Assembly (NCBI GenBank): GCA_050303435.1
Contig: JBNLBT010000120.1
Span: 1 to 9,374, forward strand
Length of the DNA: 9,374 nucleotides
From: JBNLBT01 sp050303435
GTDB taxonomy: Bacteria > Pseudomonadota > Gammaproteobacteria > Xanthomonadales > Marinicellaceae
Direction of reading: 5' to 3'
This document shows, one piece after another, positions 1 to 6,000 of this stretch. The position numbers were made by a program, and so were the translations under genes. The first letter of the stretch is position 1, and every line of letters begins with the position of its first letter. A model generated the notes under the pieces. The model made no database searches. It saw nothing but the letters and a program-made list of their open reading frames with translations, and was not told where the DNA came from.

Positions 1-172
1 CAGTCAGGTGCGGGGCCAGCGTGACCAGACGCTGCACCGGTTTGTATTGCGCGTGCGCCGGTTCATGCGCTTTCTCTTTAACAGACAACCAGACGCCGGC
101 CAGCGCCAGCAGCAGCAAGGCCGCAATGCCCAACAGCCATGCTCCGATGCGCTGTGTGCCTGTAATCGGCAT
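1..172 (-). CDS. N-terminus of BtuF-like periplasmic substrate-binding protein (partial, runs off left edge)
   Basis: Only the first 57 codons are in the window, read leftward from the ATG at 172-170. Residues 10-32 form a hydrophobic segment (IGAWLLGIAALLLLALAG and on), which could be an uncleaved anchor or a signal peptide; no clear AxA site follows. After a short charged linker comes RLVTLAPHLT (48-57). This is the hallmark first strand and loop of class III periplasmic binding proteins for cobalamin, haem or ferric siderophores (R-[IV]-V-[ST]-L-[AS]-P-x-x-T-E). From family knowledge the product would capture a metal chelate, most likely a corrinoid, and hand it to an inner-membrane ABC permease. 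The start overlaps the stop of the upstream gene by one base (TGATG), so the two are probably translationally coupled. The ligand cannot be decided from so short a piece. Confidence 0.72.
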   Translation of the reverse strand, partial: MPITGTQRIGAWLLGIAALLLLALAGVWLSVKEKAHEPAHAQYKPVQRLVTLAPHLT

Positions 173-1110
173 CAGTCTTCACCGAACAACACGGCCAGGG
201 CGTCGTCCAGATCACTGCTCAAAGCAGACAGCCGGGTGTACCCATCGTCGCCGAACAACGGCATGTCGGGGCGAAACAGGGGCCAGCGAAACTTGGGGTT
301 GAGGGTTTCCACTTGACCCGAGTGGACCAGCAGCTCCAATGGCAAGGTGGCCGCACGCGCCGGCCGGGCGTGGCCGAGCAGATCGGTCAGCACCGGCTGT
401 CGAAAGCCCTCGAATTCATCGGCGCCAGGACGAAATCCGAAACCGAACAGGGTGGCCTCGCTGTCGGGCACGTCGATGCGGTAGATCAGATAAAAACCCA
501 GGTTGTTTTTGTTCAGCCGGCGTTCCACGTCCAGCACCGCCAGTGTCTGGTTCGGGTGCGCGGTGAAATCCAGTGGATCATCGAACTCAGGACCGCCAAA
601 CACGCGGTTATAGCCGTCCAGCTGCGCGCGGCTGAGGCCATCCTCGCTGCCGAAATAGCGCTCAAAACCCAACGCCCGCACCAGCGCGTCGTGCATCGCC
701 ATGAGGTCATCCGTCAAGCCAAAAGCCGCGGCCAGATACACTGGATTGGTGAAGCTGATCTCGATTTCATCGCCCTGTCGGCTGATCGCCACCCGCACCA
801 CCGCGGCATAGCCGGCGCGCGGTGTTTCTGCCGCGGCGCGCAGCAAATCCGCGTGCGTCAGGATCAGCACCCGGTGGGTGCCAAGCGGCACGTGCTCGGC
901 CAGCACCTCGAAGGCTTCCCCGGCCAGTTTGCGGCGCAGCTCGGGGACTTCGCTGGATGGCCCGGCCGGCGCGGTGGCGGCCAGCACAAACGGTTGCAGC
1001 GGCGCCGTGTCCTGCGCCTGCACACTCAACGGCACACACAGCGCGATGCACAGCAGTCCGATCCAATGACGGGTTTTGCGTGCTGGAAATTTGCTGTTGC
1101 GATGAATCAT
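172..1110 (-). CDS. Secreted conserved protein of unknown function, 312 aa
   Basis: The frame runs from the ATG at 1110-1108 to the TGA at 174-172. Residues 1-32 are a clear Sec signal peptide: basic start, hydrophobic core WIGLLCIALCVPLSV, cleavage VQA|QD. The mature protein is alpha/beta in feel, with no further membrane segment. Conserved-looking stretches are SFTNPVYLAAAFGL (119-132), FGSEDGLS (153-160), FGGPEFDDPLDF (171-182), a VERRLNKN to YRIDVP stretch (195-215), LFGFG (221-225) and LPLELLV (256-262). I recall proteins of this general pattern (FGS..GL, FDDP, then a YRID strand and a LP.ELLV strand) as uncharacterised exported proteins of Proteobacteria, but I cannot name a family or activity. 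It is the first gene of a pair with the BtuF-like gene, overlapping by one base. This suggests, without proof, a role near metal-chelate or corrinoid uptake. No strong Shine-Dalgarno is visible before the ATG. The long opposite-strand frame over 313-1170 looks like a GC-rich shadow. Confidence 0.85.
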   Translation of the reverse strand: MIHRNSKFPARKTRHWIGLLCIALCVPLSVQAQDTAPLQPFVLAATAPAGPSSEVPELRRKLAGEAFEVLAEHVPLGTHRVLILTHADLLRAAAETPRAGYAAVVRVAISRQGDEIEISFTNPVYLAAAFGLTDDLMAMHDALVRALGFERYFGSEDGLSRAQLDGYNRVFGGPEFDDPLDFTAHPNQTLAVLDVERRLNKNNLGFYLIYRIDVPDSEATLFGFGFRPGADEFEGFRQPVLTDLLGHARPARAATLPLELLVHSGQVETLNPKFRWPLFRPDMPLFGDDGYTRLSALSSDLDDALAVLFGED

Positions 1111-1140
1111 GCGTTGTTGCTGAAGAAATCGAAAGGGCCC

Positions 1141-1146
1141 ATTATA
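1141..1146 (-). promoter_or_regulatory. Candidate -10 box (TATAAT) for the minus-strand pair
   Basis: Read on the minus strand, a perfect TATAAT lies about 30 bases before the ATG at 1110, giving a short leader. The region where a -35 box should be reads TTACCC at an 18-base spacing, a poor match to TTGACA, so activation by a bound protein is possible. The position and perfect hexamer are seen; promoter function is inferred. Confidence 0.4.
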
Positions 1147-1349
1147 CTCAACAGATGCGCAGGGGGGTAAGTGTCGTTAGACTGGACATTTTAGACCCTG
1201 TGTGCATTGCAGGCGTGCTGGTCCGGTGACAATGTGTGTCGCTGCGGTGCAGCAGCCATGCGCTGCGGGCGCTGGGTGGTGGAAAAATTTCAGCCGCTGC
1301 AATGAAATACGCCAGCGCGGTGTCCGCGGGACATGAAAAGCACGCCGTG

Positions 1350-1369
1350 CTGTGCCATAATGGGCACAG
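1350..1369. promoter_or_regulatory. Operator-like dyad CTGTGCC-N6-GGCACAG
   Basis: Two perfect 7-base arms (1350-1356 and 1363-1369) flank ATAATG. The centre-to-centre geometry, about one helical turn between half-sites, suits a dimeric helix-turn-helix regulator. It overlaps a CATAAT (1356-1361) that may be a -10 element, so a bound protein could repress the rightward genes. It resembles but does not match the CRP consensus TGTGA-N6-TCACA. Function is inferred from symmetry and place only. Confidence 0.3.
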
Positions 1370-1390
1370 GTTCAGCGCATTGCACACAGC

Positions 1391-1410
1391 GTTCAAGCCG
1401 GGACTTGAAC
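1391..1410. promoter_or_regulatory. Second dyad GTTCAAG-N6-CTTGAAC
   Basis: Perfect 7-base arms (1391-1397 and 1404-1410) are separated by CCGGGA, the same 7-6-7 spacing as the dyad 41 bases to its left, though the arm sequence differs. It lies about 80 bases before the NTF2-like start. It could be an operator or a small RNA hairpin in a leader. No T-tract follows, so it is not an intrinsic terminator. Confidence 0.28.
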
Positions 1411-1487
1411 AGTGCACAGTGGCGAGGTGTTTGCGTTCAACGCAGTGCCCGCAACGCCGCCAAAGACATTATTAAGGACATGCCCCC

Positions 1488-1946
1488 ATGCGAGATCATC
1501 AAGCCATAGAAATTCTCATCGACGCGTTCTTTTCTGTGTTCGACAACCACAATGGACGCCTGGCCAATTTTTCCCTGTTGCACGAAATCTGTCTGCCCGA
1601 ATGTCAATTCATCCGCACCTGCGGCGAAGTGCCGGAAGTGCAGGGCCTGGAGGATTTCATCGCGCCGCGCAAACAATTGCTGGAAAGCGGTGATCTGGTG
1701 GATTTTTCAGAACGCGAAGAATGGGGTCGCACGGATTTGTTCGGCGACATGGCGCACCGCCATTGCGTGTACAGCAAATCCGGCATGCTCAACGGCGAGC
1801 CCTACGTCGGCAACGGCGTCAAATCCATTCAAATGGTGCGCATGCCTGCCGGCTGGCGCATTGCCTCGGTGTTGTGGGACGACGAACGCCAGGGCCTGAT
1901 CGTGCCGGACCCGCCGGACGATCTGGACGATCATTTTGACGACTGA
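1488..1946 (+). CDS. NTF2-like (SnoaL/DUF4440-type) small protein, 152 aa
   Basis: The start is the ATG at 1488, nine bases after an AAGGA Shine-Dalgarno (1474-1478). The protein has the length and layout of a single NTF2-like cone domain. An N-terminal helix (AIEILIDAFFSVFDN, 6-20) comes first, then helices carrying FIAPRKQLLESGDLVDF (57-73). The sheet follows with EREEWGRTDLFGD and HCVYSKSG, and last the strands GVKSIQMVRM and GWRIASVLWDDER (122-134), which are typical of nuclear-transport-factor-2-family proteins that end in a WRI.S..W.DER strand. The last dozen residues are an Asp-rich tail. No signal peptide is present, so it should be cytoplasmic. The family includes isomerases, hydrolases and plain binding proteins; no catalytic set can be assigned. 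The next gene starts inside its 3' end, so the two are probably one operon. Confidence 0.85.
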   Translation: MRDHQAIEILIDAFFSVFDNHNGRLANFSLLHEICLPECQFIRTCGEVPEVQGLEDFIAPRKQLLESGDLVDFSEREEWGRTDLFGDMAHRHCVYSKSGMLNGEPYVGNGVKSIQMVRMPAGWRIASVLWDDERQGLIVPDPPDDLDDHFDD

Positions 1947-2469
1947 ATTGAAACGGCCTGATTTCACCCTGCGGCCAAGTGAGGATTCGGATTTATTGAC
2001 TGTCTCGGCCTGGGGCGCATTGCCCGAGGTGTACCGTTTCCTCGGCGATGGCCAGCCCATACAGCCCGCCGCTTTTGCACAACTTCACGCATTGAACCGC
2101 CAGCCGCCAAGCGGCCTGTGGCTGATCGAGCTGGCGTCTCACGGCCCCGTCGGCGCCGTTTGGCTGGCCCCGCATGCGCAGGAAAATGCACTGGAAATTA
2201 ATTATTTAGTGCACCCCGACCACTGGGGCAAAGGCTGCGCGGTCACGGCCTGCGGGCGTTTATTGCAAACACTCTTTGCCCGCAACCCCAACCTCAGCGC
2301 GGTGATCGCCGGCGCCGATGCCGACAATACAGCCTCGTTTGCCGTGATGCGGCGATTGGGCATGCAATTTTATCGTCGGGTCAGCTACCCTTTGGGGTCA
2401 GGGGAAGAGTGGGTTTTGCACAACGACTCAAAGAATCAGACGATGACCGGGTCACCGGCAGAGGACTGA
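1936..2469 (+). CDS. GNAT-family N-acetyltransferase (RimJ/RimL-like), 177 aa from a TTG start
   Basis: This should be a cytoplasmic acetyl-CoA-dependent acyltransferase. The acetyl-CoA-binding motif A is clear: strand LEINYLV (86-92), then HPDHWGKGCAVTA (93-105), in which HWGKGCA fills the R/Q-x-x-G-x-G/A pyrophosphate loop. A further family motif is ADNTASFAVMRRLGM (129-143), the N-x-x-S helix common in RimJ/RimL-type enzymes. The first strand FTLRPSEDSDL (10-20) is also typical. The acceptor (protein N-terminus, amino acid, antibiotic or other amine) cannot be told. No ATG is suitably placed. I chose the TTG at 1936, eight bases past a GGA (1925-1927), which overlaps the NTF2-like gene by 11 bases; a second TTG at 1948, just past the stop, would give 173 aa. 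Either way it is coupled to the gene before it. Confidence 0.86.
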   Translation: MTTELKRPDFTLRPSEDSDLLTVSAWGALPEVYRFLGDGQPIQPAAFAQLHALNRQPPSGLWLIELASHGPVGAVWLAPHAQENALEINYLVHPDHWGKGCAVTACGRLLQTLFARNPNLSAVIAGADADNTASFAVMRRLGMQFYRRVSYPLGSGEEWVLHNDSKNQTMTGSPAED

Positions 2470-2600
2470 AACCAACCTTCCATGCCTGGATAATCTCACC
2501 TGCCACCGGCACTGATCGCAAATTTTATTCGTTTGGTCGCAATGGGTGCCCATAACCTTTGCCAGAGAAATCGAGGTTCATTACAATCCCGCCGCTGTTG

Positions 2601-2621
2601 CACAATGCACAATGCACAATG
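2601..2621 (+). repeat. CACAATG tandem repeat, three copies
   Basis: Three exact contiguous copies of the 7-mer CACAATG stand at 2601, 2608 and 2615. A 7-base period in non-coding DNA suits slipped-strand copy-number change, and the tract ends 18 bases before the 25-bp palindrome. Function is unknown. Confidence 0.8.
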
Positions 2622-2639
2622 ATTGAGTGTGGATCCTGG

Positions 2640-2664
2640 GATCAACCGATTGAATCGGTTGATC
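2640..2664. promoter_or_regulatory. Perfect 25-bp palindrome (12-base arms around one G)
   Basis: The left arm GATCAACCGATT (2640-2651) and right arm AATCGGTTGATC (2653-2664) are exact reverse complements around a single central G at 2652. No T-tract follows, so it is not a standard intrinsic terminator, and at under 50% GC it would be a poor one. Perfect symmetry with almost no loop fits an operator for a dimeric or tetrameric regulator, or a cruciform site, better than an RNA hairpin. Related half-sites occur downstream: ACCGATTGATC near 2713 and CAATCGGTTCAATCGG at 2952-2967. It is 376 bases before the giant gene. Confidence 0.5.
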
Positions 2665-2823
2665 ATTCGTTCGAATTAAATGCTTTCAAGCCGAAGGTGT
2701 CCGGAATTGCACCACCGATTGATCTCAGCGCCAGTGCGCGTGACTACTCATGCCGTTAAAAGGCGGTTGATTTTATCGTTCTGTGGATGTTTCCGCGGGA
2801 TTCATTTTGAGCATTGATGCAAC

Positions 2824-2835
2824 TTGAGAGAGAGT
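2824..2835 (+). repeat. Upstream copy of the TTGAGAGAGAGT leader motif
   Basis: This 12-mer is identical to the one that forms the ribosome-binding site of the giant gene, 198 bases to the right. Surrounding bases are partly alike: CGCGG about 25-30 bases before it in both, and TGTG shortly after. An ATG at 2837 directly after it opens a 12-codon frame (MWGHSEWGVPQQ, stop 2873-2875). This may be a duplicated leader or a remnant of an earlier 5' end. Confidence 0.5.
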
Positions 2836-2979
2836 GATGTGGGGGCATTCTGAATGGGGAGTCCCGCAGCAATGAATCAGTGATTTCGAATGCACGGCAA
2901 CCTGGCCTGTGGTTGGGTTGCAGCGATGTTGTGCGCCTTTTGCAAGCCGAACAATCGGTTCAATCGGCATCATTCCGGA

Positions 2980-2991
2980 CGCGTTAACGCG
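2980..2991. repeat. 12-bp perfect palindrome CGCGTTAACGCG
   Basis: An even, loop-free palindrome about 50 bases before the giant gene's start. It is short enough to arise by chance in a GC-rich genome, but its place in the presumed promoter area makes it a possible operator. Confidence 0.35.
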
Positions 2992-3021
2992 CGGATTTGA
3001 TCGTGCATTTCAAGCACTAAA

Positions 3022-3033
3022 TTGAGAGAGAGT
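3022..3033 (+). promoter_or_regulatory. Ribosome-binding site of the giant gene (GAGAGAGAG)
   Basis: A GAGAGAGAG run (3024-3032) ends seven bases before the ATG at 3040. It is a repeated GAG-type Shine-Dalgarno rather than the usual AGGAG. It favours the ATG at 3040 over the in-frame GTG at 3037 (too close) and TTG at 3022 (inside the motif). Confidence 0.6.
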
Positions 3034-3039
3034 TCTGTG

Positions 3040-6000
3040 ATGATCAAAGTCAATATGGGTGATGTATTTCCCCGATTTTTAACAATAAAAAGATGCGGTG
3101 TTGCAATGGTTTCAGTGTTGTTTGGGCTGTTGCTTGGCACCAGCGCATTCGCGTTTAAGCCATTTATACATAAAGACTTGAGTCTTGAAGTGATCAGTCA
3201 AAACGACTCCGGCGAAGGGTTTGAATTTATTCCTGCACACATCGTGGGCTATTCAAACATCTGGACCGATGTGGTTGAGCCCGAAAAGGACGACGTGCAC
3301 GCGGACAACAATGAAATGGCGGCTGCATCGGCCAGAATTAATTTGAAAATGGAGCAAATCCGATTCGCTCTGGCCAACTGCGATATTTTCGATGCCCGGG
3401 TCAAACTGGGACAGGTCTTCCACACCATTCAGGACGTGTATTCACATTCAAACTCAATCAACAACGGGCATGTGGTTGAAGACATTTTATCTCTGGAAGA
3501 CGGCACGGCCCATTGCGATGCAAACAATGACTTTGCTCCAGATGGACTGGTGACGGGGTATTTTAATCTTGACAGCTTCTTGTCCCACTTCTTGGGATAC
3601 TTACCGCCCCCCATTGATTTCACCAACCCATTGGTGCCTATAACTCCGCCGGATCGGGTGGACTATTTGTCCATGAATGAGTGCACCGACATGCCGGACG
3701 ACATGTGTTGTCACCGTGAATTGAACAAGGACAAAGACACAGACCCGGATGAAATCACCTTGCACAACGTGGCCAGAGAGGCTGCAGAGATTGCCACCGC
3801 CGATTTCATGAACAGCTTGTACGACTATTTTGTTTCAACCAGCGATGTTGAAACGGCCGATTACATGATGTCGCAGCTGATGAAAAAAGACAGAACACAG
3901 GGGTTTGTTCTCGACAATTCCGGCAGCATGTTTGATGAAATTGAAGACGTCAAACTGATGGCAAATTCTTATCTGGATAACCTGGTCAACAACAACGAAT
4001 CGCCGCGACTTGGTCTGGTGACATTCAGCAACATTGTGCAGGCCAATGCACAAACCTGTGATCTCTCCGCGATGCGGCAACAAATCAATGCAATCCAGCC
4101 AGACAATGGTGGCGCTCCGAACAACGATTGTCCAGAACGAATGAACGGTGGATTGCTGCAAGGTTTGGCTGAATTCCCAGGGTTGGGTTCAGGAATTGAA
4201 GAACTGCCGCCGGCTTTGCTGGAACGGGGTGGTCGCATCATGCTGGCAACCGATGCTTCGGCTTTGGATGTTGATTTGGGCCCGCTGGTGGCTTCAAGAG
4301 CCGGCCAATTGGGTGTGAGCATTGATGCTGTGCTCACAGGCACCTGTGAAGTGGTCACGGCCAAGTCAGGCGAAAGCCGCAGCAAAGCAGATGCCGTCAA
4401 TCCACTGTTGGATCCCGATCCCAGGGTTTATCTACGAGAACTGACCGCCCGAACCGGTGGGATCCTGTTTGAAGTGGATAAATCGGAATTTGATGTGGTG
4501 GGTGCTTTGTTGATCGACCTGAATGATCCCAACAGGGTGACGGTGTCTGAAAAACATTGGCAACCAGGAGAAAGCATGCCGCAAATCATCCACGTGCCTG
4601 TGGATGAATTTTTGGATCGGTCCGTGACCCTTATGCTCACATCCCAAGTGGCGGCCGGATTGCCTGCGGAAACTTCACTGCGCAGACCGGATGGAACGCT
4701 GGTAGAGGCTGCAGACGCGGATGTACAGCACACGCGTTTATCCACAGTGGACATGTACAGGGTGTCAACACCTGATCCAGGCAATTGGCAATTTGAATCA
4801 TCCGGTGGGGAGGGGCTGAGTTTTCGAGTGATCGGTGCAAGTGACCTGCAAGCCGGCGGTGTCCTGTTCCTCAGTGATCAGGAAAAATACGCAACGCGTC
4901 ATGAGGAAGAATGGCTGCCCCTGCAAAGCGCGCCGGCATCAGGCATGACGGTTTTGGCCGATGCCAGCCTGTCAAAGCAGGTCAACAACCCTGTGATCAA
5001 TTTAAGGCGACTCAACGGGGACTTGATTCAGTCAGCCCATGCGGCCAGCGCCTCAGACAGTGGCCTGAGGGCATCCATCACCACGCCGGCTGAAGAATAC
5101 TACGTCGAATTGGCGGGCACCACACTGGCCGGTCACGCCTTCAGTCGGCAAATCCCAGTCAAGATGACTGCATCGGGTTTTTCCGTTTTCTCGGAGCGAA
5201 TCACACACCATGCAGCGCCCGGTGGGCAGGCCAAAATTCGGCTCAACGTAACAAACCACGGTGCGACAACGGCACAAATTGTTGTGCATGGCACAAGCAG
5301 TCTGGAGTGGGACCTGTCCACGGGGTTGACGGCATCCATTGCGGCCGGTGCGCGACAACAGTTTGATTTCTTGGTGAGTGTGCCCGACGATGTGCCCGAG
5401 GGGGCGGGTTCGAGCATTGAATTCATTGCTGAAAACGCGAACAACCCAGGCGAAAAAAATTCCATCCGTGTGAACGTCGTGGCGCAAGTGGTGCCCAATC
5501 GATTGCCCATTGCCTTGCCCGCTGAATACAGACTTGCAGAGGACACGGCACTGGCCATTGCACTGACTGGCTACGACCATGAAGCCGATGATTTGACCTT
5601 TGACATCGCCGATCAACCTGAACACGGTGTTTTGCAAGGCACGGCACCCAACATCACCTATCTGCCTGCCGAACATTTCAATGGCATAGACACGTTTTCT
5701 TTCACGGTCCATGATGGACACAGTGCGTCCAGATTTGAGGGGCAGGTGGCTTTGGACATCACGCCAGTGAACGACCCACCCGTCATCGATGACACCGACA
5801 TTGCGTTGTCGCAAGGTTTCACCGTCGAGTTGGATTTGACCGCCACGGATTACGACGGCGATGCGCTCAGTTATGCCCTGCTGACGCCGCCGGAACACGG
5901 CGTGATCACCGGCACTTTGCCGCTGATCAGCTACACCGCCGATGCCGATTATCTGGGCACGGATGTGTTCACCTATCAGGCCAGTGACGGCGAGTTGTTG

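Larger units (their letters stand above)
1111..1487. other. Intergenic divergent control region with three short dyads
   Basis: No convincing gene lies here. The stretch separates the minus-strand secreted-protein pair from the plus-strand NTF2-like/GNAT pair, so both promoters should be in it. Besides the TATAAT for the left pair it holds three inverted repeats: CTGTGCC-N6-GGCACAG (1350-1369), GTTCAAG-N6-CTTGAAC (1391-1410) and TGCGTT-C-AACGCA (1432-1444). The first spans a CATAAT that could be a -10 box for the rightward genes, but no good -35 box pairs with it. I see no terminator with a T-tract. Confidence 0.5.
2470..3039. other. 570-base intergenic region, AT-richer, with several repeats
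   Basis: No supported gene lies between the GNAT stop and the giant gene. The open frame over 2559-2759 has no ribosome-binding site or recognisable protein. The region is visibly poorer in GC than its left neighbours (24 of 60 in 2641-2700 against 41 of 60 in 901-960). It contains CACAATG three times in tandem, a perfect 25-bp palindrome, related AATCGG-type half-sites near 2713 and 2952-2967, the palindrome CGCGTTAACGCG (2980-2991) and two copies of TTGAGAGAGAGT. I found no hairpin followed by a T-tract to serve as terminator for the GNAT gene, and no convincing -35/-10 pair for the giant gene. Confidence 0.6.

Noticed and set aside
313..1170. Long plus-strand open frame opposite the 312-aa secreted protein
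   Set aside because: It is rich in Arg, Gln and His, has no ribosome-binding site or recognisable motif, and mirrors a minus-strand frame with a clear signal peptide.
1350..1369. CTGTGCC-N6-GGCACAG as a CRP site
   Set aside because: The arms lack the TGTGA/TCACA core, so only a generic operator-like dyad can be claimed.
2501..2528. TGCC-ACC-GGCA stem followed by AAATTTTATT as a terminator
   Set aside because: The stem is four base pairs and is separated from the T-rich stretch by about ten unrelated bases.
2640..2675. Palindrome as an intrinsic terminator for the GNAT gene
   Set aside because: It has no T-tract after it, a loop of only one base and a modest GC content; it is also about 170 bases past the stop.
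2559..2759. 66-codon plus-strand frame in the intergenic region
   Set aside because: It runs straight through the tandem heptamers and the 25-bp palindrome, lacks a ribosome-binding site and has no protein-like pattern.
2997..3023. TTGATC / TAAATT as a sigma-70 promoter for the giant gene
   Set aside because: The spacer is only 15 bases, and the transcript would begin at or past the ribosome-binding site.
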